The translations under genes and the position numbers were made by a program. Positions 12,433-22,326 of a stretch of 64,000 bases of DNA are shown here, one piece after another; the stretch's first letter is position 1, and the number at the start of each line of letters is the position of its first letter. Source of the stretch: Pochonia chlamydosporia 170 (Eukaryota > Ascomycota > Sordariomycetes > Hypocreales > Clavicipitaceae). Location: the NCBI RefSeq assembly GCF_001653235.2, contig NC_035793.1, positions 5,022,001 through 5,086,000 of the forward strand. Direction: 5' to 3'. The notes below the pieces were generated by a model. It searched no databases, had not been told where the DNA came from, and was given only the letters and a program-made list of their open reading frames with translations.

Positions 12433-13703
12433 TCACAAGGCAAGTCCACTTACATCTACACTTGTTTCCTTGCCCGCCATCATCTCCGCCATCACACGCC
12501 CCGTACCCAAGCTCATCAAGATGCCCCAGGGCCCATGACCAACCGCAATAAAGACACCACCCTCCTCACCAGTCCTTGTCTTGATGCCAATCTGTTCGTC
12601 TGTCAACCTTCCAATATATGGCGTCCCCCTCTCCGTAACAGGTCGAAAGCACAGTCCTGTCCTCATAGTCTGTAGCTCTTCGTCGCTGCTTACAAGCGCC
12701 TTTGCCATCTGTTTCAATTGTGTGAGTGACTCGTCTTCTCTCTTTGAACCAGTGGCCAACGGCGGTAAGGGGATGCTCATCGAGTTGACGCCAGCAAAGT
12801 ATACCACACCGCCTGACCGGGAGCCAAATTCGGGAGATGACCCGTCGGCCAAGGTTGCAAAGACGATGTGGTTAGTATCATTCGGAACATTGGGCTTTTT
12901 CACTACGAGGGAGTGACCTGCCATGGGATAGACTGGTATATTGATGGAGGAGGATTTGAAGAGTGATTTGAACACTTGTGGTGTCCAAGCGCCTGCTGAC
13001 AAGAGAATTCTTGTAGTCGGAATCTCTGTTTCCGTAGACGAATTAGTGTATCCGATGCAAACGCACGAAAGTTCGTCTTGAACATCGGTTCCAATGGAGA
13101 GAACAGTAGCTGGATGATGGACCTGGACGCCTTCTCGCTTGCACTTGTGCAAGAGGAATTGGCAGAGTTTCAGAGGATCCCTGTCTTGTCAGCGTGACCG
13201 TAGGATGAAGTCGGCATATTAATGCAAGACTGCGACTTACAAAATCGCAGTCTGTTCTTTATCGTCAATCAAAGCAACTTCGTCACCGTCAACCCTCTTC
13301 AACCACGCCGGTGCATACTCGTCACCTTGTTGTCCAGCGTTCCTGATGGCACGACTCCCTTTTCCATCCAGTCCTTAGCACCATCCTCACTGCGGGCTTT
13401 TGTGTCAGTCCGAGTATATCTCAGGCTTGTCGTCTTGGTGTACTCCCAATTTTCTCGTCCACCTTCCTGCTCTGCTAGTTTTTGGTGCTCATCGAAACTG
13501 AGAGTTGCCAGGGCTGATACGCTGGGATCAAAGTAGAACCAATTGCTTTTGGCGAGAAAGCCACCTGCATAGCCAGATGCGGAAGCGAATAGTTCGGGCG
13601 ATGAGTCGACGACGTGGATGCTTGATCCGGGCTGGTGCTGCGATAGGTAGTATGCTGTTGAGAGGCCAATGATGCCTCCGCCGACTATGACGGTCGAGGC
13701 CAT
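12433..13703 (-). CDS. DAO-type FAD-dependent oxidoreductase with a frame break
   Basis: An amine/amino-acid-oxidase-like flavoprotein of the DAO family, similar in plan to fungal Tda3-like proteins. The N-terminus (from ATG 13703) carries GGGIIGLS, the FAD Rossmann motif, then SGYAGGFLA. The last exon (12433-13180) ends with the family's GHGPWGI and GTG region. A clear 60-nt intron, 13181-13240, has GTAAGT and GACAG ends. Upstream of it the frame changes near 13320. The phase of EYAPAWLKR follows the phase of TLDNK with one base missing. A 65-nt intron (GTGAGG to AAG) would also restore frame, but it has a weak acceptor and no clear branch point and would remove a DW segment I think is conserved. 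It may be a recent pseudogene or an assembly error. Confidence 0.75.
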
Positions 13704-15191
13704 TGCATACCAGTAATCTGGACGAAATGAAATAGCTTGGTTCGTCTAAGTTCCGAGCCTTTTGGCAAGAGTGTTATTCGAGACGGTTGTTTTTGATGAC
13801 GTAGTCTCTGGTCAATTTAAAATCCGGGTACCAGCTTCTGACAATCGACAACTTGATGTAATGTCATGCGGGGTTGACTTAGCTTCCGCAAACTCTATTG
13901 TCATCTCGACGTTTCCATTCATATGCATCTTGCCTGAAAAGAATCATTACTTTAACACTTTGGTTCTGTTTCTGCCTCTTAGTCTCTTGCAACTGAGCAT
14001 CTGTTACAAGGTCTAGCAGATTCCGCTACCTTCTTCTCATAGTCCATCCGACCGAGTAGACAGGACCAGCTGGTGCAGGGATGCAAGGTCAAAAATGCAA
14101 AGCCCTCCATTTTTATCACCTATGTTGTACCGCTGAAGAACAATCATGACGAAGGGTTTGAAATGGCTAAAGATGAGATTACGACAAGCAACCCTTTGCG
14201 ACCGTTACGGGTAACTGGTATGATGGTGTGTTTAGGCTGTGTTCAACCAATGTTCTGGCATGACCATGTATCCACGCCGGATCGTCCGGATACGCCACAG
14301 ACCACAAATTGCGAAGTACATCTCTCTTTACCTCTAACCGGAGACTAATTCGAGAGACAATACAAATTGTTCCTGGATTTGAGGAATTTTGTAAAGTCCC
14401 GAGCCCCGGGTGTATCGGCACCCGGAGAGCAATCAACTCGGCGCTTCTCTCTCAGCTCGTTCGTAAACGCACTTAAGTGTGCAAAAAACATTGCTAGCAC
14501 AACCAATTACAAGAAGTGCCACACCCCCAGACGTCTTTAGCCGCGTAGAAACTGCCATGAACGGATGCAGGATCCGGGGTTGGCCAATGGTTTTGTTCTT
14601 TCAAGTTATGTTTAACCTTAACGGCATGCGGATTGCTATTCCTCCGCCGTTATGTGAATCGGGCCGTCGTTGAGCATTCACAGCACAGCTCTTCTGGATG
14701 GTGGTAATCTCATAATGGCAATAGTTGACGATGCGGGCTTCATTCTCATCGAGCAAGTTGATCGTGCGAGTAACTGACAACGCGAGAGATACAGAGGTCT
14801 TTGAGGCTCTGGTGAGGCTTATAATTAAGACAATATAAAACACGAAAATGGATATGAGTATTAAACAGATATGGAATAATTTTGAAGTTCTTTGCCGTCT
14901 GCTTGCAACTTTGAAACTTACAAATTCTGTACATCTTAGAAGGTTGGGGCCTCGAAGAGGTCGATCCCCTCAAACCATGGCCTAACATTGAGACCGAACA
15001 CCGAAGGTGTGGTAATACACAATGTTCAACTACATGCTTCAATTCCGGCGAGAGGCTACTACATCTCGAGTTCTGTCCCGGCCCTTGTAATATAAATATA
15101 AGCCAAAGGAGTTTTCTTTCCTGCCTCTATTCATCGCATACTCGTCTTCATTAAAAAGACATTCAATCTACACTAGCAATTGCAACGGAAA
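13704..15191. other. Gene-free stretch
   Basis: No gene is supported here. Several 60-110-codon frames exist on both strands without family resemblance. A perfect 7-bp inverted repeat (CCGGGTG, loop TATCGG, CACCCGG) lies at about 14405-14424. The last 100 bp form the promoter of the cysteine-rich peptide gene. Confidence 0.5.
15091..15098 (+). promoter_or_regulatory. TATA box of the cysteine-rich peptide gene
   Basis: TATAAATA lies 101 bp upstream of the ATG at 15192, followed by a pyrimidine-rich stretch (TTTTCTTTCCTGCC). This spacing fits a TATA-driven fungal gene with a short leader. Confidence 0.45.
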
Positions 15192-15550
15192 ATGCACATT
15201 TACAAACTTCTCCCCGTTTTAGCTGGACTTTCGCTGGCCCTTCCAGCATCGGAGCCTGAATCCGGCTCACTTGTTGCGAAATCCATCAAAGATATATGCC
15301 GAAGTACAATCCGTTCGCTTTGTCACTTGAGAAACTTCAGCTACTAACGAACTTTTAGCAAATTGTATCAAGTCCTGCTGCAAGACACATGGATGCAACG
15401 GGTACTTGAGCTGTGGAAGGTCACTGGTACGTCTCTTAGTTCGCTTTCACTGAACATCCTGGCACGGTTGTCACTCGATATACATCACTAAGATCTCATT
15501 AGTGCTCTTCTATTGATAACGTCTGCCACTGCTACTGCGGATATGGTTAA
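15192..15550 (+). CDS. Secreted cysteine-rich peptide, three exons
   Basis: Three short exons, 15192-15303, 15359-15426 and 15503-15550, join in frame into a 75-residue precursor. Intron 1 (55 nt) has a textbook CTACTAAC branch point and TTTTAG acceptor. Intron 2 (76 nt) begins GTACGT and ends CATTAG. Residues 1-17 form a signal peptide. The mature part is short and carries ten cysteines, including an adjacent CC pair and a closing C-H-C-Y-C run. This resembles disulphide-rich, defensin-like or effector-like peptides, but spacing alone does not place it in a known family. The in-frame join on both sides of each intron, each adding cysteines, is the main support. Confidence 0.7.
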
Positions 15551-15778
15551 AGGCCTCTGATGAATACATGAATGGCAATAGTAAGGTTATTCATCTGAAG
15601 GTTGACGTCAACTTCTTTTATTATTCCTTCAGCATGTCGTTTTTAAAAAATAGCCAGAAAGCCACTAATAATAAAAAATAATTGCAAGAAAGTAAGACTG
15701 CACTTAATACTTTAGAATGCACCAATAGTATCTTGGCGACTACATTGTATCTAATTTAAAATGGAGAGTCCTTTGAAA

Positions 15779-16036
15779 TCACGAAATATGTTCGGTATGT
15801 TCTAGGGTGGCTGTCGAATTTCGAAGCCGTTGATTCATTTCGACCTTGACCTGGACTTCTATGCCATTGGTGATTATGAGTGAGATGGCCTTGGCGTTAC
15901 CATACTTGGCGGCGACGTGGAAGGGAGTTCTGTTGTCCCTGGTCTTCCAATGCATTCCCCGATGCTTAGAGCGACCCGACTCGACGTCCTCAGACTCCTG
16001 AGTGTTTTGGAAGGGAAGACGTTTGTTCAATCCCAT
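15779..16036 (-). pseudogene. Ankyrin-repeat relic
   Basis: An 85-codon minus-strand frame starting at ATG 16036 contains one clear ankyrin repeat (DNRTPFHVAAKYGNAKAI). No further repeats follow before the stop. The sequence just upstream keeps some coding character but is broken. It is probably a remnant of a larger ankyrin protein. It lies 160 bp from a solitary LTR, with a truncated NACHT gene on the other side of that LTR. Confidence 0.5.
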
Positions 16037-16198
16037 TTAAAATTGTGCCCAGGATCACTTGTGCCTCCCCAGATTTATCACCTTGGCCCGCGCCATGGTC
16101 GATTTGGACGGCGCTAAGGAGCAAGTGCCAGCGGACACAGTCGTCTGTCCCCGGATCCGGTGTTGTTTGCTCTCGGACCTCACCCGCTAGAAAACATT

Positions 16199-16433
16199 TG
16201 ATATCGCAAGGGACGGTCCGAGACCCTTTGATGTTGGTTACACAAATTGAAACAAAGAGACTTGGTTTCAAAATGGCATCGCGAGAGGATCAGAGCTCAA
16301 GGGACAGAGCCAGAGGTCGGGCATAAATAGAGTCCCAAGACGTCAGCTAGATTGAACAGAATCAAGAACCTTCAAGAAGTATATCTGAGTAGAGTTGTAT
16401 TTGCTCTAAGCCCAGAACACTACCCGTGTCACA
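16199..16433 (+). mobile_element. Solitary LTR of the 40.7-47.3 kb retroelement family
   Basis: This stretch aligns along its length with both LTRs of the complete retrotransposon in this window. Shared blocks include GGGACGGTCCGAGA, CTTTGAT..TTGGTTACAC, CAGAGCCAGA/GAGCCGGA, a TATA-like CATAAATA, CAGCTAGATT.AA.AGAA, and the end CCCAGAACACT..CC.TGTCACA. No internal element follows and I find no flanking duplication, so it is an old solo LTR or a related family. It is more GC-rich than the complete copy and looks less mutated. It ends 80 bp before the ATG of the truncated NACHT gene. Confidence 0.7.
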
Positions 16434-16513
16434 CTCGCCGCAACCGCGACAACCACAGCGAGCCCTCTGCATCCACCCTGACCAGCCCCAATTGTCGATG
16501 TTGAACGAACTCA

Positions 16514-17703
16514 ATGTCACCATCATGTAACGACATGTCCGGGCAATCCAAACAGGCAGCAGCATTGTGGGACGCAGCCTATGACCAGTTGAAGGCCGAG
16601 GAAGGGGACCTGGTTGAAGAATATGAGTCGATCGTGTCCAGCTACTCGAAGGCGTATGTTGAAGTTAATCCCCTTTCTCATCGATCCTCTCTCAACGAGA
16701 TATACTGCAATGGCAGTGCACAAAACGATCGTCAGGCGAGACGCACACAGATGGACAAAATTATTCGCATCTGGCTAGAAGAGCCCTGCCAGGCCGAGGA
16801 CAACGAAACCGACGAGGACAGTGAGACGTGGCACCCCAGAAAGATTCTGCCGAAGACAGTCCCCGAAGCCTTAGAGGCTTCTCTTGCGTGGTTTACTTCG
16901 TGTCTTGCCGTGGAGGTGTGTGGTTGACTCCCTCCTTTCGTGTTGTAGTGCAATTCTGACCAGATTCTGCTTCCCAGGCAATGCTACATCCCCTAGTTCC
17001 AGCATATGCCGCTGAGGCACAAATCATCGCAGTCGTGTCACGAATAAAATGGTACGTCGAGTTGTCAAAACTTGTTGAGGGACAAGATGGCATCGGCTTG
17101 GACTATTCTTTGAATGCCCCGGGACAGCACAAGCACATAATAAAGCTCTACAAAGCCATTCTTTTGTTTGAGATATACGTTACATCTAGGCTTCACCGAT
17201 TTGCTCCACAACTCAATCAGCAGCAAGAATTCAACTCAAGCCAGCTTGAAAAGTATGCCAATGACATCCAACGCCGAGAACAGGACCTCCGGGACAACTT
17301 TAACTGGAAGGAGTCACAAGCCAAGCTCACTCAGCTGCTCAAGACTAACACAAAGAAGCCCCCGGGGGATCCGTTGGACAAGTGGTTCGTAGAAAGGCAG
17401 CCGGAGCCAATGTCACTTGGTGGCAACGGCCACGGTCTTGACCTTTTCAAATTGGCATGTACCGCACCGGAATACAAGCCATTTTTTGACTGGAGCGCCA
17501 ACAGTACTTGCCGCGTACTTTGGGTACATGGTGCGTCCGGCGCTGGCAAGACAGCGCTTCTGCAGACGGCCGTGCGTATCTTGTCTAGTAGTGACATCAG
17601 CATGAATAATCGGAGCAGCGTCAAAAACGTCGCCTATTACTTTTGGATGAAATGCCATGGGGAGAGAGACAGAGAGAGTAAGTTGAGGTGGCAGTGTAGA
17701 TAG
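16514..17703 (+). CDS. Truncated NACHT-NTPase (NACHT_N domain plus P-loop)
   Basis: The N-terminal half of a fungal NLR-type protein. Exons 16514-16915 and 16978-17703 are joined across a 62-nt intron (GTGTGTGG donor, TTCTGAC branch, CCCAG acceptor). The first 250 residues (LWDAAYDQLKAEE, then VEEYESIVSSYS) look like the NACHT_N domain of NWD NACHT-NTPases. The Walker A motif GASGAGKT follows near residue 324. Reading stops about 45 residues later, so Walker B, the sensor motifs and the repeat domain are missing. A GTAAGT donor at 17681 could splice to 17754, but the next exon shows no NACHT homology. It is probably a broken NLR gene. It starts 80 bp after a solitary LTR that may act as its promoter. 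Confidence 0.65.
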
Positions 17704-18306
17704 TTATGATGCCCAAGGTTCCCCAATCAACAATGCCTAACAACGTTCAAAGCAGACGAAGCATACAATTTCTCCCTTAAACGCAGGCGAAACATAGAAG
17801 GTTTTATAATAAAAATGACTAAGACTGAGATGCTCATGGCTGCCCCAAGACCCTTCAACGACTTACTATGAAAAGGCAACAACAACTTACTTAGGGCCCG
17901 GACCAAACAAGGTTGAACCACATCCTCCAATGTCGACATGGCACTAGACCATGGACGTGCGGCAAATCGTGAAAAGAAACTCCTGAGCTCATCTCTAACT
18001 GGTCTGAAGCTTCGAGGTGGCGTTATGTTTTCGGAAGCCATGCCCTGAGAAGGGTGCATTGAACGAGCCATGCTTTGAAAGTTTTCTGTACTGTTGCGAT
18101 GTGGTTGGCCGCCTAGGCGCACAGCTCTCCCAGGCACAACAAAGGCGAAGTGTGATGTTATCGAGGCGGGGATCTCAACAAAGTACGATAATGGCCAGCC
18201 TAGCTTCCGGATTTAAACCGTTTGTTCTTGATGCCATTCAACTCTTCCAGCAACTCCCGAGTTACTCTGACAGTGTTATATGGCAGCTCGTCCTGGAATT
18301 TCCAAC
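17704..18306. other. Region between NACHT fragment and amidase relic
   Basis: A 136-codon minus-strand frame (17727-18137) and shorter plus-strand frames show no family resemblance. The missing part of the NACHT gene is not found here. I see no repeat or RNA gene. Confidence 0.4.
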
Positions 18307-20702
18307 ATGACACAGTCAAACAATGATACATGGTTGCCTCTGGTGCGCCTTGGAGACATCAGCTATGTTGCTGTTCTTCACGTTGGCGTCAGTTTTCGCT
18401 CCCTCATAACGACCTTGGTCTGATCATCACTGACCAGACATTTCTTTGTAATACAGCTTGAGCTTCAAAGTCTTGCACCTGGCTTGGCTCCCAGCGAACA
18501 AAATTTGAAGCCTGTCATCGTCGTCTCTGTTGATCAGAATTCATCCCAGAAGACACTTCTAGACTTGATTGACTCTTTTCAGCCTCCCAGGGATGATGTC
18601 TTCTCAAGTGGCTTCTTGACAGATACAGTCATAGTACAGGGCGATGCTCAAGACTTCGAACGCGTTCGAGACGCATGGTCAGCCCTTAATCCCAATCCTG
18701 TCACCGGATCCTGGGCACCAAGTCAGCTCCTGTTGGTGGCGAAGCCTGAGCGCCAAACTCCCAATGGCCCTTATTTCCTAGGCAAGGGTCTTCAACTTTA
18801 TCAAGCTTGGCGGCTTGTATCCAGACATACAAGATAGCTTTGTCACAGCCCTCCACCCGTCCTCGCAAGGGTCATACAAGTTCCAACCTCTTAATGCGCG
18901 CTTGGGTGGGATCTGGACGCCAATTGCGGTGCCCAGTAGGCTGTATAGCGTGACAACACCATCGAAACCGCTTGCTGGACTACGGTTCAATTAAAGACAA
19001 TTTCAAACTGTCAGGTATCATGGGAACCCAGTCTAATCGTGCCTGGTGCGAGCTATACGACGGACAGCCTGAGAACGAAACTGCCGCTTACGTCAAGACG
19101 CTTGTTGATCTTGGTGCCGTCTTTGTAGGGACGACCAAGATGTGCTCTTTTGCACCTGGTGAAGAGGCAACGGATCAATGGATCGACTTCCACGCTCCCT
19201 TCAATCCCTGAGGCGATGGCTACCAGACCCCATCTGGCAGTTCGACAGGGGCGGGAACTAGCCTTGCCACGTATGATTGGCTTGACTATTCCGTCGGTAC
19301 GGACAGTATGTGGTTTCCTTCTCCTTAGTTTGCAACCAGCAACTAACCAATTTGAAGCTACTGGGAGTATTCGATGGCCTGCGGCGTGGTGTGGACTTTT
19401 CGGTCTCCGGACGACGTGGAAAGAAGAAGCAATGGATGGTGTGTATGCAGCTTGCAGGTATGAGCGATCTTCCATCATTTTGAATATATGACTTACTCCG
19501 TTTCAAGGTTTATGGACACGGTAGGGCTGCTTTCCAGAAGCATCGATGGAATGTAGACACTGGTCAAGACGACGATATCGAGCGTTGGAGCAGAGGTTGA
19601 CGACAAACTGGTTCGTACCTCACTAAGAGTTATGGAAGGACGTCATAGATCCAGCTAACGCAGCATTAGCTTCCCTCAGAAATATTGTACCCAGAAGACT
19701 TATTCCCCATGGCTAACACGGAGCAACAAGCGCTAGTGGATCGCTTTGTCGGCGATTTAGAAGCCTCCTTGGGCATCAAGGCGACAAGGATGACCATCGC
19801 CGATCGATGGCTCCAATTTATTCCTGAGGAAGCTAATGGAAAGACGATAGAGGAGTTTTTGGACAAGGTTTTACCTGGCTTGCACTTAAACACCTCTACT
19901 GCAGTAAAGGGACTAACAGAACTTAGGTTGCGTACAATCCGTTTTACTATGATGGGCTTCACGAGTTTGACAACTTCCAAAGGGAGTACGAGGGGAAATT
20001 CGGCAAGCCGGTTTACGTAGGCCCTTATATGCGGTGGAAATGGTATATTTACTTCATTTAACTCACCCTGGCGACGACATCAAATGTACTTACCCCCTCT
20101 TAGGGACCGAGGCGCCGAAGTGACCAAGGAAATGAAAGACAAATCTCTGCAAAACGTGGAGGTTTATCGCCGCTGGTTTAAAGAGAATATCTTTCACGCC
20201 ACTCAGAATGGCGGCACATCGGCCATTATGCTTATGCCTGGCGGTAACGGTGTGCCCAAGTATCGTGATGATCCGAACGGGTAGCTACGATTGTGCGTAG
20301 CTAATTCCTTGAAAGTCCTCCAGGCCCGGCTAGTGCGTTCTCCTGGAACTATATCGCTTCCGTCCAAGGTCTACCACAGCTAGTTAGCCCGAGTAAGTCT
20401 CAACTACGATACTATTTTATAAGGCTAGGCTAACCTGTTCCGTGCTCAGTTGGGCATATAACTTATGACTCGAGAGTATCTAAGCGTGTGGAGCAACTTC
20501 CGGTTGTGGGCACAATCATCGGCGCTCCAGGTAATTTTTGCAGATGTAATAGTATATTAAAACAACTTAGCTGACAGTATTAATATAGGTAGCGACTTGA
20601 TGCTTGTTGACATAGTGAACAATGCTCTTGAGCGAGCTGGTAGGCCAACAAGAGTTCTCACTGGGCGTAACATGTTTGCAAATCCCGACACCAACGAGTA
20701 GG
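18307..20702 (+). pseudogene. Decayed amidase-signature gene
   Basis: Remains of a fungal amidase (GatA-like, Ser-cisSer-Lys family) of the kind with an extra N-terminal domain. From ATG 18307, recognisable parts follow in order: RLGDISYVAV, DVFSSGFLTD, GPYFLGKG, VPSRLYS, KDNFKLSG (catalytic Lys region), [52 protein letters not shown] and GSDLMLV. Several old introns are still visible, for example at 19308 (GTATGT). Disabling changes include a one-base shift near 18815, a shift with TAA near 18990, a TGA at 19209-19211 (R expected) and a TAG at 19554-19556. No continuous protein can be read, so I call it a pseudogene. Confidence 0.75.
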
Positions 20703-22326
20703 GGAGTCCGGACTGGTCCCAAAGCATGAGCCATGAGCCTGCAGTAGTGTGGCTCGCTTGGAGAAACTTGAACTTGGTTCATGATCAATGTGTAGTCATG
20801 CTCCTGCTTGAGAAAGTGACGTGGCTAGGCTCAAAACTTGATACACCGCGGTTACTAGTTCATCTCGCTTAGACTCTACAATATCTTGTAATTTGGCCGA
20901 ATAAGTGAATGACGGCAGAATAGAACAGGTATGAACACGTAAGAATTGAGTCCATCCAACGCGACTTTTGACATCTTTACAAATCACTTTGGCGACCCGC
21001 TGATCACTTACTTCGCTGTTGCCTTTGCTCAGGTATGCAGCCTATGTTTCAGTCATAGAGGTCGAACAGGCAGGCAATATGATGGCCGGCATTGATGCCT
21101 CAACTTCCCTACACTCGGGACGGCCCGCCATCCGGCCGTCGAAGCTCATATGCGTCTTTGCCAAGTCTTGTCAATCTCGCATTGGAAGGTTACATGCCCA
21201 GCTAGGGTACCAAGGGAAACCGGGACGAATAACTCACATGAGGCTGAGACGGAGAATGAACTAATCGGAGCTTTCCCAGGCCGCCTTTCGCCGATCTAGG
21301 ATAATGGGGTGTGCTCACATATGCATGATGGCAAGGTGGTAGTATCATGCCTTACTAGCCGCACCGCTCTGCCGCCTCGAAATGTGTAGTTCCCAACCCC
21401 CAGATTCGCAGTATCCCCGTCCTGCGTATAAGAGGTTTCTAGTATATGGGGCAAACTGAGGAGTATGACATGGGCACTTTCCCGCTTCATTATCGCAATG
21501 AGGGCCTTCCTGAAGTTCCGAAGAGGTGCAGCTTGAGACATTGTTGTCACATGCGGCTTGAAGAAACATGACTGCGTTACGCCACCATTCGGCAGTCAAA
21601 GGGCCACATCCTGTATTCTCATTGAACTGCTGGAGAGAGAAGAGTTAACAAGACCCTACTTGATGCACATTGATTCCCATTTGAATGGCTATCTGCAAGC
21701 TGTGCAGTGTCCGCTGCGTGTCAATAAGAGACTCCTATACGAGGCCTACCACAAAGCCCCAGAATTCTAACATGCTAGATTATTCAGATGAAGTGACATT
21801 AGCAGGTGCAGCCAAGACCATCTCTACATGAGCGGAAGTTTGCTCTTTGCCAAGACAAATAACCCGGCGGTCATATCTGTGAGAAGTGGCCACTGAACCT
21901 TAAAATGTCTCCGAAGCTGTTGGTGCTTTGAATGTGATATGTCAAAGTGACAAATCTGCATCAACGTGCCGAATGTCAAGTTATGCGCAGAAGCTGCATA
22001 TAGCCACATCACCACACTCGTACTTATCACCATGTCTCGTATGTCAGAGTTGGAGTTTGCCTCATTCGTTGTCCAGTATCTTGGGCCTATGCTGACTCGT
22101 GTTGTATACGTGTTTTCACCTGAATCGGGGCAAGTCATTCCAGGTGCTTTATTGCCAGCGTCAGAGTATAGAGGTGCTAGAAATCTACTCATATCTTTCC
22201 TCTGCCACAGACTTAACCTGCAGTGCAACTCACACCTTGATCAGTCAGTGCTATCCCCTACTTACAAAGTCTTTCCAGTCTTTCGTACGCAACTGTAACT
22301 CCGCTAGACGCTGAAACCCGGGGACT
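20703..22326. other. Gene-free stretch upstream of the QueA-like gene
   Basis: No gene is supported. A short plus-strand coding-like piece (SNATFDIFTNHFGDPLITYF, near 20950-21032) ends at a GTATGC donor and may be an exon relic. Other frames, such as 21966-22298 (+), have no recognised domain. The promoter of the QueA-like gene must lie at the right end. Confidence 0.4.

Noticed and set aside
17754..17880. Possible third exon of the truncated NACHT gene
   Set aside because: The splice signals (GTAAGT to AAAGCAG with CCTAAC) are plausible, but the peptide shows no NACHT continuation, so I did not include it.
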